Of a stretch of DNA of 64,000 nt, positions 8,012 to 16,342 are shown piece after piece. The stretch covers positions 124,001 to 188,000 of the forward strand of contig CAVSIX010000003.1 in assembly GCA_963728195.1 (NCBI GenBank), given 5' to 3'. The stretch's first letter is position 1. Every line of letters starts with the position of its first letter. Source of the DNA: Sva-07 sp963728195. GTDB lineage: Bacteria > Actinomycetota > Acidimicrobiia > Acidimicrobiales > Ilumatobacteraceae. Made by a program: the position numbers and the translations under genes. Under the pieces are notes generated by a model. That model ran no database searches. It was not told the DNA's origin and saw only the letters and a program-made list of their open reading frames with translations.

Positions 8012-9418
8012 TCAGGCGCTGCGCGCGTAGCGCTCGACGCCGCGCAGCAGGACCGGCAACGAGAGTCCGACGAACACGAGGACGCTGCCGCTGACGAAGA
8101 TCGCCGACCGCACACCGAACTCGTTGGCCAGCAGTCCGCCGAGGAGTGCGCCGAACGGCATGCCGAGGAACACGAGGAACCGGTAGCTGGCACCGACGCG
8201 GCCGAGCATCTCGTCGGGGATCACACGCTGGCGCAATGCAATGGTCAGGACGTTCCACACCATCACCGAGCCGATCGAGATCGCCGACAGTGCGCCGACG
8301 ACGACCGGCGACGAGGTCAACGCCATCAGCCACGTCGACGCCCCGGATCCGACGACGGCGATCGACAACGTGCGCCGCAGCGGGAACCGCCGGAAGCGCG
8401 GCGCGATCGTCGCCCCCGCGATTCCACCGATCGCTCCGGGCACGAGCAGCACGCCGTAGCCCAGATCCGACAACCCGAGCGTCTCGGTCGCGAAGAGGAC
8501 GAACACGGCTGCGCTGATCATCGACGCCGTGCCGAGCGCCGTCGACACGAGGGCGAGGGTGCGCAGCAGGCGGTGGTTCCACAGCCACCGGACCCCTTCG
8601 GCGAGGCTCGCGCGCATCGACGACCGCTCACCCGAAGCCGTCGGCGCTGCGGCGGGTCGGTAGCTGCCGCTCATCATGCCCATCACGAGTGCGGCACCGG
8701 CGAACGTGAGCGCATCGATGCCGAACGGCACGGCGATGGCGAGTCCGAACAGCAGTCCGCCGAGCGGTGGACCGACGAGGTCGTTCATCGCCAACTCCGT
8801 CGATCCGAGCCGGCCGATCGCTCGCTCGAGATCGGAGCCGTCGACCGTTGCGGGCACCATCGCCATGCTCGAGCTGTCGACCACCGCCTCCGCCGACGCG
8901 AGGAGCGCAGCGACGAGGTAGATCACCACCATCGAGGCCTGGTCGAGCACGATCGCTGCGACCAGGACTCCCATGACGAGTGCGCGGGCGATGTCGAGTT
9001 GCATGCGCAGCAACCGGCGATCGAACCGGTCGGCCAGCGCTCCGCCCGGCAGGATGAGGAACAGCCACGGCAGGCGCTCGGCGATCGTCACGCCCGCGAT
9101 CAGGCGCGGATCCGTGGTGATCGACGTGGCGAGCAATGGCATCGCCACCAGCCGGAGCCCGTCGCCGAGGTTCGACAGCGCCGTGGCACCCCAGAGCAGA
9201 CGGAAGTTTCGGGGCAGCGGCGTGCCGAACCAGTGACGGCCGCCCGATCGTCCTTCGGTCGCCGGAGACGGATCGTCGAGGCCGGGCGCATCGAGCTCGG
9301 TGCGTCCATCGAGTCGCGAGACGTCGACCCCGAGGGCGGCGAGTGCGAGGTCGAGCTCGACGAGCGCAGCGGACGGGACCGCTGCGTCGTCGTCGGTTGC
9401 CGGGCTCGGGATACTCAC
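8012..9418 (-). CDS. MFS transporter with acidic N-terminal extension
   Basis: This is a 468-residue major facilitator superfamily protein of the MFS_3/EntS type. About 75 hydrophilic, Asp-rich residues precede the first membrane segment near FRLLWGATALSNLGDG. The loop 2-3 signature reads PGGALADRFDRRLL. It has about twelve hydrophobic segments and ends shortly after VFVGLSLPVLLRG. The GTG start at 9418 overlaps the mutase stop codon by four bases (GTGA), so translation is probably coupled to the upstream gene. The substrate is unknown; pairing with an acyl-CoA mutase gene hints at export of an acid or metabolite, but this is inference. Confidence 0.85.
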   Translation of the reverse strand: MSIPSPATDDDAAVPSAALVELDLALAALGVDVSRLDGRTELDAPGLDDPSPATEGRSGGRHWFGTPLPRNFRLLWGATALSNLGDGLRLVAMPLLATSITTDPRLIAGVTIAERLPWLFLILPGGALADRFDRRLLRMQLDIARALVMGVLVAAIVLDQASMVVIYLVAALLASAEAVVDSSSMAMVPATVDGSDLERAIGRLGSTELAMNDLVGPPLGGLLFGLAIAVPFGIDALTFAGAALVMGMMSGSYRPAAAPTASGERSSMRASLAEGVRWLWNHRLLRTLALVSTALGTASMISAAVFVLFATETLGLSDLGYGVLLVPGAIGGIAGATIAPRFRRFPLRRTLSIAVVGSGASTWLMALTSSPVVVGALSAISIGSVMVWNVLTIALRQRVIPDEMLGRVGASYRFLVFLGMPFGALLGGLLANEFGVRSAIFVSGSVLVFVGLSLPVLLRGVERYARSA

Positions 9419-10998
9419 GGGGTGTAGACGCCGAAGACCTCGCGCAATGCGTCGCTGATCTCGCCGAGGGTGGCGTCGGCTCGCAGTGCGTCCTTCATGC
9501 TGTACAGCAGATTGTCGCTGCCGTGTGCGGCAGCCTTCACTGCGGCGAGGGCGGACTCGACCGCCGCCGGGTCGCGGTTCGCCTTGTACGCCTGCAGGCG
9601 GGCGATCTGGCGGCCCTGCAGTTCGGGGTCGATCGGGAACACCTTCGGTTCGGGTTCGTCGTCCATCGTGAACTTGTTGACGCCGACGATCACGCGCTCG
9701 TCGTCGTCGATCGACTTGGTGTACTCGTAGGCGGCCTGTTCGATCTCGTCCATCTGGAAGCCGGACTCGATCGCCGTCACGGCCCCACCCATCTCGTCGA
9801 TGCGCTCGATGTACTCCCAGGCGAGGCGCTCGACCTCGTCGGTGAGCGACTCGACGAAGTACGACCCCGCGAGTGGGTCGGGCGTGTCGGCCACGCCGGA
9901 TTCGTAGCCGATGACCTGCTGGGTGCGCAGCGCCATGCGCGCCGCTTCCTCGGTCGGCAGGCTGAGCGCCTCGTCGTAGCCGTTGGTGTGCAGGCTCTGG
10001 GTGCCACCGAGCACCGACGCCATCGCCTGCAAGGTCACACGCATGATGTTGTTCATCGGCTGTTGGGCGGTGAGCGTCGAGCCGCCGGTCTGGGTGTGGA
10101 AGCGCAGCATCGACGACTTGGGGTCCTGTGCGCCGAAGCGCTCGGTCATGATCGTGTGCCACATGCGACGGCTGGCGCGGAACTTGGCGACCTCCTCGAA
10201 GAAGTTGTTGTGCCCGTTCCAGAAGAAGCTCAGCCGCGGCGCGAAGTCGTCGACGTCGAGACCGGCGTCGATCGCCGCCTGCACGTAGGCAATGGCATTC
10301 GCGAGCGTGAACGCGATCTCCTGCACCGCCGTCGAGCCGGCTTCGCGGATGTGATAGCCGGAGATCGAGATCGTGTTCCAGTTCGGGATGTGCTTCGAGC
10401 AGTAGGCGAAGATGTCGGTGATGATCCGCATCGACGGGCGGGGTGGATACACGTAGGTGCCCCTCGCGATGTACTCCTTGAGCAGGTCGTTCTGGATCGT
10501 GCCGCCGATCTGGTCGCTCGGCACGCCGTTCTCCTCGGCGACGAGTTCGTACATCAACAGCAGGATCGCCGCAGTCGAGTTGATCGTCATCGAGGTGCTG
10601 ACCTGGTCGAGCGGGAGGTCGGCGAGCAGCAGTCGCATGTCCTCCATCGAGTCGATCGCCACGCCGACCTTGCCGACCTCGCCCTCGGCGCGAGCCGCAT
10701 CGGAGTCGTAGCCCATCTGCGTCGGGAGGTCGAAGGCACACGACAGCCCGGTCTGTCCGGCGTTCAGCAGGAACTTGAAGCGCTCGTTGGTGGCCTCGGC
10801 GTTACCGAACCCCGAGTACTGGCGCATCGTCCAGAGGCGACCGGTGTACATCGAGCCGTAGACGCCACGTGTGTACGGTGGCTTGCCGGGAGCACCGAGC
10901 CGCTCGCCCGGGTCCCAGCCCTCCAGGTCGGAGGCGTCGTAGAGCCGCTTGATCGGGATGCCCGAGTCGGTCTGCGGCAGGTCGTTCGAGTCAGCCAT
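9415..10998 (-). CDS. Methylmalonyl-CoA mutase family protein, large subunit (substrate-binding barrel only)
   Basis: This is a 527-residue adenosylcobalamin-dependent acyl-CoA mutase alpha-type subunit that isomerises branched and linear acyl-CoA esters. It contains only the TIM-barrel domain, with TMRQYSGFGNAEATN, FDLPTQMGYDSD, PPRPSMRIITDIFAYCS and TQSLHTNGYDEALSLPT. The C-terminal B12-binding domain (DxHxxG) is absent and must be a separate gene outside the window. Tyr 61 and Arg 191 match residues that in methylmalonyl-CoA mutase contact the substrate carboxylate, whereas isobutyryl-CoA mutase has Phe and Gln, so a methylmalonyl-like substrate is favoured. The ATG at 10998 is preferred over an upstream start at 11058. 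Confidence 0.9.
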   Translation of the reverse strand: MADSNDLPQTDSGIPIKRLYDASDLEGWDPGERLGAPGKPPYTRGVYGSMYTGRLWTMRQYSGFGNAEATNERFKFLLNAGQTGLSCAFDLPTQMGYDSDAARAEGEVGKVGVAIDSMEDMRLLLADLPLDQVSTSMTINSTAAILLLMYELVAEENGVPSDQIGGTIQNDLLKEYIARGTYVYPPRPSMRIITDIFAYCSKHIPNWNTISISGYHIREAGSTAVQEIAFTLANAIAYVQAAIDAGLDVDDFAPRLSFFWNGHNNFFEEVAKFRASRRMWHTIMTERFGAQDPKSSMLRFHTQTGGSTLTAQQPMNNIMRVTLQAMASVLGGTQSLHTNGYDEALSLPTEEAARMALRTQQVIGYESGVADTPDPLAGSYFVESLTDEVERLAWEYIERIDEMGGAVTAIESGFQMDEIEQAAYEYTKSIDDDERVIVGVNKFTMDDEPEPKVFPIDPELQGRQIARLQAYKANRDPAAVESALAAVKAAAHGSDNLLYSMKDALRADATLGEISDALREVFGVYTP

Positions 10999-11196
10999 GG
11001 CGCCGATCGTATTGCAGCATGCGGCACGGCGCCTGATCCCTCGGCGGTCGAGCGCCAACGTCCGCCGTGTTGCGGCGAACTGATGATCTCGTTGCCCACC
11101 TGTGGCGCATGGTGTTCACGAGAACGCGGCACGGCTCGCCGATCGGGCGTTCGAGAATCCGGCTACGGTGGCTGCTCTACGAGATCGGGGGATCCG

Positions 11197-11382
11197 ATGG
11201 CTTGGTTCGAGCGCATGCGACGACGGTTGAAGAACTACACATCCGATGGCGACTACGCGGGCAGTCACAGCGGCGGCAGCAGCGGCAGTGGCGAGCGCGA
11301 CACCCGCAACGCCAAGGCCCAGTTCGAGACGACGGTGAACCGCCCCGACCGCTTCGGTGGTGGGGGCGGCGGTCACAGCTGA
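11197..11382 (+). CDS. Small Gly/Ser-rich hypothetical protein
   Basis: This is a 61-residue protein with a basic N-terminus (MAWFERMRRRLKNY), a Gly/Ser-rich centre and a GGGGGG tail ending in His-Ser. A purine-rich GATCGGGGG stretch lies about six bases before the ATG. No domain is recognised. It sits alone between a minus-strand mutase gene and a family B repeat. It could be a real small protein or a chance frame; coding is suggested mainly by the good ribosome-binding site and non-arginine-rich composition. Confidence 0.5.
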   Translation: MAWFERMRRRLKNYTSDGDYAGSHSGGSSGSGERDTRNAKAQFETTVNRPDRFGGGGGGHS

Positions 11383-11443
11383 GACCGAACGTCACCTCGG
11401 CCAAGACCACTGCGACAGACGTGTGACCGGCCGATCGCCGCGG

Positions 11444-11483
11444 CGATGAGCGAACCGACCACATGCCGGCGCTTCGCTCATCG
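11444..11483. repeat. Family B palindromic repeat, single copy
   Basis: The arms CGATGAGCGAA and TTCGCTCATCG enclose an 18-base centre and form a strong stem-loop in the gap between the small Gly-rich gene and the RidA gene, which converge on it. Related copies are at 18424-18525 and 21467-21569. It may also act as a bidirectional terminator. Confidence 0.8.
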
Positions 11484-11497
11484 GACGCCGCGGCGGG

Positions 11498-11878
11498 TCA
11501 GTTCGCTGCGACCACCGCGATCTCCATGCGCCATTCGGGTCGGGCGAGCGCCGGCACGGTGACGAGCGTCGACGCGGCTCGATGCTCGCCGAGCGCCGCG
11601 TCCCGGGCCGCCATCACCGGCGCCAGGTCCTCGCCGACCACGACGTAGGTCGTCACCGACACGATGTCGCTGGTCGCCATACGTGCGTCGCGCAGCATCG
11701 CAGCGATGTTGGTCCAGGCCAGCGCTGCCTGCTCGCCGAGGTCGACGGGTGTCGAGCCATCGGGAGCGATCGGCACGACACCCGAGGTGTGCAGCCAGCG
11801 GCTCGCCGACTCCGTCACGACTGCGTGGGCATAGTTCGCCGCCGGCGCAGCGATGTCGTCAGGGCGGATCTCGGGCAT
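11498..11878 (-). CDS. RidA/YjgF family protein
   Basis: This 126-residue protein belongs to the Rid family, whose archetype hydrolyses reactive enamine/imine intermediates from PLP enzymes. Family segments include WLHTSGVVP, LGEQAALAWTNIAAMLRDA and IVSVTTYVVV. The usual catalytic C-terminal Arg is represented in the ARPEWRMEIAVVA segment. It is encoded on the strand opposite to the aldolase gene, with 102 bases between the start codons, so the two are divergently transcribed. The length and fold signature make this a confident family call; the exact subgroup is not determined. Confidence 0.88.
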   Translation of the reverse strand: MPEIRPDDIAAPAANYAHAVVTESASRWLHTSGVVPIAPDGSTPVDLGEQAALAWTNIAAMLRDARMATSDIVSVTTYVVVGEDLAPVMAARDAALGEHRAASTLVTVPALARPEWRMEIAVVAAN

Positions 11879-11980
11879 CGCCGCAGCGTACGGCCAGGTG
11901 GTGCACTACCTGGCACCGCCTCACGCAGGCCGCCGCCGCTCGGCCGGAGGCACGCTCTCGTGCGGGAGTACGGTGGATGC

Positions 11981-12811
11981 ATGGCCATCACCGAAGAACA
12001 CGCCACCACGACCGCTCCCGGCATGATCGACGGGATCGAGCTGACGGCCAAGACCGTCGGCCTCGACGGCATTCCGAGCTTCGACAACGTCGAGGACGAG
12101 CGCTTCTACCGCAAGACCCACCTCGCCGGAGCGTTGCGGATCTTCGGCAAGTTCGGCTTCGGCGAGGGTGTCGCCGGCCACATCACGGTTCGCGACCCCG
12201 AGTATCCCGACATGTTCTGGGTGAATCCGTTCGGGATGAGCTTCCGCCACATCAAGCAGAGCGACCTGATCCTCGTCGATCACAGCGGGGATGTGGTGTA
12301 CGGCACCAAGCCGGTGAACCGCGCCGCGTTCGTCATCCACGCGGCGGTCCACTCGGCGCGCCCCGACGTGATCGCCGCTGCGCACGCGCACTCGCCGTAC
12401 GGCAAGTCGTTCAGCTCGCTCGGGATCCCTCTCGCTCCGCTGACGCAGGACGCGTGCATCTTCTACCAGGACCACCACGTCATCTCCGAGCAGGGCGGCG
12501 CCGTCGTGTTCGACATCGAAGCCGGCAAGGAACTCGCCTCGAAGTTCCCCGACGGCAAGGCCGCCATCCACCAGAACCACGGGCTGTTCACCGTCGGCGA
12601 GACCGTCGACGAAGCGGCGTTCTGGTTCATCTCGATGGAGCGCTCGTGCCAGGCCCAGCTGATGGCGATGGCCGCCGGCGACCCGATCGAGATCCGCGAC
12701 GAGTACGCCACGTACACCCAGCAGAACACCGGCTTCCACGCAGCGGGATGGTTCAGCTTCCAGCCGCTGTGGGACGAGATCGCCCGCACCGATCCCGAAC
12801 TCTTTGACTGA
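11981..12811 (+). CDS. Class II aldolase/adducin family protein
   Basis: This 276-residue zinc-dependent class II aldolase-like protein resembles fuculose-phosphate aldolase and related decarboxylases or dehydratases. Zn ligands are visible in AAAHAHSPYG (His-x-His) and in the later AIHQNHGLFTVG. The N-terminal HITVRDPEYPDMFWVNPFG is typical of the adducin-like clade found in actinobacteria. The ATG at 11981 follows a GTGGATGC context without a strong ribosome-binding site. The EamA gene starts eight bases before this gene's end, so the two are likely co-translated. Confidence 0.88.
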   Translation: MAITEEHATTTAPGMIDGIELTAKTVGLDGIPSFDNVEDERFYRKTHLAGALRIFGKFGFGEGVAGHITVRDPEYPDMFWVNPFGMSFRHIKQSDLILVDHSGDVVYGTKPVNRAAFVIHAAVHSARPDVIAAAHAHSPYGKSFSSLGIPLAPLTQDACIFYQDHHVISEQGGAVVFDIEAGKELASKFPDGKAAIHQNHGLFTVGETVDEAAFWFISMERSCQAQLMAMAAGDPIEIRDEYATYTQQNTGFHAAGWFSFQPLWDEIARTDPELFD

Positions 12812-13754
12812 CTCCGCCGCGCCGCCACCGACCCCTCGTCCAGCAGCCTCGTCGGGGCGACCATCGCCGTCGGGCCCGGTCACCCGTTGGCTGAACACCG
12901 CTCAACCCGAGGCGCTGTTCGTCCTGTCGGCCGTCGCTCAGTACGTCGGTGCGGTCATCGCCGTCGGCCTGTTCGACGAGGTCGAGCCGCAGACCGTCGC
13001 CTGGTTCCGCGTCATCGGCGCTGCGCTCGCCCTCGTTGCGGTGTCACGGGCGTGGCGGCAGCGATGGACTCGGCCGGAACTCGTCGCTGCCGCGCTGTTC
13101 GGCATCGCCACGGCACTGATGAACACGTTCTTCTACCTGGCGATCGACCGTATCGACCTCGGCAAGGCCGTGACGATCGAGTTCATCGGCCCGATCGCCG
13201 TTGCAGCAGTCGCGACCCGCTCGGCGCGCAACGCCGTCGCACTGCTGTTCGCGGTCGGTGGCGTCGTCGTGCTCGGTGGCGGCGAGGTCGAGGGGAATGC
13301 CGTCGGGCTGTTGTTCATCGGCCTGGCCTCGGCGATGTGGGCGGCCTACATCGTGATCGGCTCCCGGGTCGCCCGGCTGGACCGGGGGGTCGCAGGACTG
13401 GGTGTCGGCCTGGCGATCGGCGCCCTCGCCATCGCGCCACTCGGCGCCCCGTCGAGTGGCGACGTCTGGACGTCGCCGCGGCTGCTGGTGCTGTGCCTGC
13501 TCGTCGGCGTGTTCTCCAACGCGATCGGTTACGGCATCGACCAGTTCACCATGCGTCGGATCCCGATCCGCCGGTTCTCCTTGTTGCTCGCCCTGCTGCC
13601 GGTCACCGCTGCGTTCATCGGCTGGCTCGTGCTCGATCAACGGCCGTCGGGCATCGAGCTGTTCGGCATCGCACTCGTGCTCGTCGGCGTGATCGTCCAG
13701 GAACGCGAGGAACTCGCCCCGATCGAAGCCGAGGTCCTCACCGAACCAAGCTGA
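12804..13754 (+). CDS. EamA/DMT-family transporter, RhtA-like
   Basis: This is a 316-residue membrane protein with ten predicted helices and two EamA repeats. The layout with FYLAIDRIDLGKAVTIEFIG in the middle of repeat one resembles RhtA/YdcZ-type threonine/homoserine exporters. The probable start is TTG at 12804, overlapping the aldolase gene by eight bases (TTGACTGA). The first 35 residues are Pro/Ser-rich and cytosolic. It converges on the rhodanese-ThiF gene, whose stop lies nine bases away. The substrate is unknown. Confidence 0.84.
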   Translation: MTDSAAPPPTPRPAASSGRPSPSGPVTRWLNTAQPEALFVLSAVAQYVGAVIAVGLFDEVEPQTVAWFRVIGAALALVAVSRAWRQRWTRPELVAAALFGIATALMNTFFYLAIDRIDLGKAVTIEFIGPIAVAAVATRSARNAVALLFAVGGVVVLGGGEVEGNAVGLLFIGLASAMWAAYIVIGSRVARLDRGVAGLGVGLAIGALAIAPLGAPSSGDVWTSPRLLVLCLLVGVFSNAIGYGIDQFTMRRIPIRRFSLLLALLPVTAAFIGWLVLDQRPSGIELFGIALVLVGVIVQEREELAPIEAEVLTEPS

Positions 13755-13763
13755 CCGCTGACG

Positions 13764-14927
13764 TCAGTGGCTGAGGCCGGGGGCGCAGAGACCGTCGAGT
13801 TCCTTGATCTCGATGCGGTCGCGGTTGGCGTAGGTGACCTCGTTGGCGGGGTCCGGCTTCAGCTTGAAGACCCGGAACTCCATGTCGTTGGTGTCGACGG
13901 TGAGGATGCGCCCGATCAGCGGATCACCGAGACCGAGGATCACCTTGATCGCCTCGAGGGCCTGGATCGAACCGACGATGCCGGGCAGCACGCCGAGCAC
14001 GCCCGCTTCGGCGCAGCTCGGAGCGAGTTCGGCCGGCGGCGGTTGCGGCACCATGTCGCGGTACGTCGGGCCCTGCGTCGGGTGGAACACGCTGACCATG
14101 CCCTCGAAGCGGAAGATCGAGCCGTGTACGACCGGGATGCCGAGCTTGACGCTGGCATCGTTGAGGAGATAGCGGCTCGGGAAGTTGTCGGCGCCGTCGA
14201 CGATCACGTCGTAGCCGGAGATGATGTCGATGATGTTCGATGCATCGAGACGCGTGTCGTAGGTGACCACGTTCACGTCGGGGTTCAGCATGGTCAGCGT
14301 CTTCTTCGCCGAGTCGACCTTGCGATCACCGATGCGGTCGATGTTGTGGAGGATCTGGCGCTGCAGGTTCGACGAGTCGACCTCGTCCATGTCGACGATG
14401 CCGAGTGTGCCGACGCCAGCGGCAGCGAGATAGAGCGCAGCGGGCGAACCGAGGCCGCCTGCGCCGAGCAGGAGCACCTTGGACTCCAGCAGCTTCACCT
14501 GGCCCTCGACGCCGACCTCGGGCAGCAGGAGATGTCGCTTGTAGCGGTTGTTCTGTTCGGGCGTGAGCGACGCGGGCTGCTTCCACGGCCGGCCTTCGTC
14601 CTTCCATCGGCCGAATCCGCCCTCCATCGACTCGACGTCGGCGTAGCCGAGTTCGGCGAGGGTTCGCGCTGCGAACGCCGAACGCACGCCACCGGCGCAG
14701 TAGACGACGATCGGTGCCGACTTGTCGGCGATCCGGTTCTCGATCTGCGCTTCGAGGTGGCCGCGTGGAATGTGGATGGCACCTGGCAGAGCGCCTTCCT
14801 CGTACTCGTCGGGCTCGCGGACGTCGAGAACGAGAGCGCCCGACTCGATGCGGTCGGCCGCGCCGGCAGGATCGACCTCGCGGATCTCGGCTTTTGCGGC
14901 GGCGAGCAGGTCTCGGAACGTAGCCAT
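13764..14927 (-). CDS. Rhodanese-ThiF/MoeB fusion (MoeZ-like sulfur-carrier adenylyltransferase)
   Basis: This 387-residue protein activates the C-terminal glycine of small sulfur-carrier proteins (MoaD, ThiS or CysO type) and supplies sulfur. Residues about 20-110 are a rhodanese domain with the active-site loop VYCAGGVRSA. Residues about 125-370 are a ThiF/MoeB adenylyltransferase with the ATP-binding loop LGAGGLGSPAA, Asp in VDMDEVDSSNLQRQ and the catalytic-Cys segment SCAEAGVLGVLPG. The domain order is the reverse of MoeZ and eukaryotic Uba4, where rhodanese is C-terminal. The CxxC pairs that bind zinc in MoeB appear absent (YRDMVPQPPP replaces the first). The ATG at 14927 is a clean start. 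Confidence 0.88.
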   Translation of the reverse strand: MATFRDLLAAAKAEIREVDPAGAADRIESGALVLDVREPDEYEEGALPGAIHIPRGHLEAQIENRIADKSAPIVVYCAGGVRSAFAARTLAELGYADVESMEGGFGRWKDEGRPWKQPASLTPEQNNRYKRHLLLPEVGVEGQVKLLESKVLLLGAGGLGSPAALYLAAAGVGTLGIVDMDEVDSSNLQRQILHNIDRIGDRKVDSAKKTLTMLNPDVNVVTYDTRLDASNIIDIISGYDVIVDGADNFPSRYLLNDASVKLGIPVVHGSIFRFEGMVSVFHPTQGPTYRDMVPQPPPAELAPSCAEAGVLGVLPGIVGSIQALEAIKVILGLGDPLIGRILTVDTNDMEFRVFKLKPDPANEVTYANRDRIEIKELDGLCAPGLSH

Positions 14928-14965
14928 CCCGAAAGCCTACCAACATGGTCGGGATTCAACCACCG

Positions 14966-16255
14966 TCAGGAGGCCCGACCAGGAGTCGAGAACGTCGCCG
15001 AGCGCTTCTCGAGGTAGCGCGTCAGCGGTGCCGGGAGTGCTGCGGGTCGGTCGCCCCAGTCGTACACGACCGCCGATCGCGCAACGACGTCCTGCAACGC
15101 TCGACGGCGACGATCGACGAGCACCATCAACGCCCCGATGCCGAAGAAGAGGAAGCTGACCGGCAGCACGACGGTGCGCAACGCAGCGCCCCCCGGGCCC
15201 AATGGCGATCCGTCGGCGTTCACCACGCGCAGCCCGACGAGCGCCTGCGACACCGTGTGGCCGGTGACCGCCTGCGACAGCCAGAAGTAGACGAACCCGT
15301 AGAGCACGAGCCCTGCGACGCCGAGCCAGCCCGCCGATGCGTCGTCGAGCGACCCGCCGAACAGCACGACGAACAGGTACGACGCCGCCGCCCACACGAA
15401 TGCGTACGACCACGAGATCATGAAGAGATCCAGGCCGAGTGCGCCGAGGCGCGACACCGGGCCGGCGTATCGACCACTCATCGTCGACGGCAGCCCTGCG
15501 GCCACATCCGGCGCGACCGCGTCTGGCGGGCCCGTCGGCAGCGATGCGTAGTCGCGACGCATGAGCCGGTTTAACGCCCGCATCGTGATCTCGTCGACGC
15601 CGACGAGTTGGCGGCGCAGCAGGTCGATGAACCGGTCGAACACGCCCTTCGTGCTCTCGGCGACGATCGCATCGATGTCGAGCGACTTTGCGATCGCGTC
15701 GACGTCGACGCGGGCGACCACACGGTCGACGTCGATCCGCTCGGCGACCGCATCCAGATCGACGCGCGCGACGATGCGCTCCACGTCGATCCGCTCGGCT
15801 GCGGCATCCAGATCGACGCGCGCGACGATGCGCTCCACGTCGATCCGCTCCGCTGCGGCATCGAGATCTGCCCTGGCCACGATGCGATCGACGTCGATGC
15901 GCTCTGCAATCGCATCGAGGTCGACGCGATCGACGACCTTGCCGACGTCGATCCGGTCGACGATCGCGTCCAGGTCGATCCGAGCGACGAGCTTGTCGAG
16001 GTCCACGCGGTCCAGCACGGCGTCGACGTCCAGTCGATCGATGACCGTGTTCAGGTCCAGACGCGCGAGCAACGCATTCACGTCGATGCGCTCGAGCACG
16101 GCATCGACGTCGATGCGATCGACGAGGGCGTTGACATCGATCCGCAGGACGAGATCGTCTGGATCGACCGCATCCGCGACGACGGGGACGACCACGGACG
16201 CGAGTGCGTCGAAGGGGCGCTGGAACACACCCCTCTGGCGGGCACGCTCGCTCAT
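14966..16255 (-). CDS. RDD family membrane protein with 18 nonapeptide repeats
   Basis: This is a 429-residue protein. After about 37 residues come eighteen perfect-length nine-residue units of the form R[IVL]D[VL]DxxVx, covering residues 38-199, then the conserved AESTKGVFDRFIDLLRRQ linker. A C-terminal RDD domain with about four membrane segments runs from AGPVSRLGALGLDLFMISW to VLVDRRRRALQDVVARS. Similar repeat-RDD proteins occur in other actinobacteria; their role is not known. The open frame continues upstream to 16648 across the divergent exporter gene. The ATG at 16255 was chosen, with 16291 as an alternative. It is divergent from the EamA gene at 16343. Confidence 0.8.
   Translation of the reverse strand: MSERARQRGVFQRPFDALASVVVPVVADAVDPDDLVLRIDVNALVDRIDVDAVLERIDVNALLARLDLNTVIDRLDVDAVLDRVDLDKLVARIDLDAIVDRIDVGKVVDRVDLDAIAERIDVDRIVARADLDAAAERIDVERIVARVDLDAAAERIDVERIVARVDLDAVAERIDVDRVVARVDVDAIAKSLDIDAIVAESTKGVFDRFIDLLRRQLVGVDEITMRALNRLMRRDYASLPTGPPDAVAPDVAAGLPSTMSGRYAGPVSRLGALGLDLFMISWSYAFVWAAASYLFVVLFGGSLDDASAGWLGVAGLVLYGFVYFWLSQAVTGHTVSQALVGLRVVNADGSPLGPGGAALRTVVLPVSFLFFGIGALMVLVDRRRRALQDVVARSAVVYDWGDRPAALPAPLTRYLEKRSATFSTPGRAS
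15659..16144. repeat. 27-bp coding tandem repeat (18 units)
   Basis: The region is built from eighteen 27-bp units encoding nonapeptides within the RDD protein. Units near 15720-15860 are almost identical at the DNA level, with GCGCGCGACGATGCGCTCCA recurring, while the outer units have diverged in sequence but kept length. Length is constant across all units, which points to selection on a structural register rather than random slippage. Confidence 0.85.
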
Positions 16256-16342
16256 GAACCGAGCGTAACGATCCGATCGATGTGCGTTCATCCACCAGAT
16301 GAGGTGATCCACCGACCGGCGATCTGGCGGTACCGTGCCCGC

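Noticed and set aside
15659..16144. CRISPR or non-coding satellite
   Set aside because: The 27-bp units have no spacers and encode an exact nonapeptide register in one frame.
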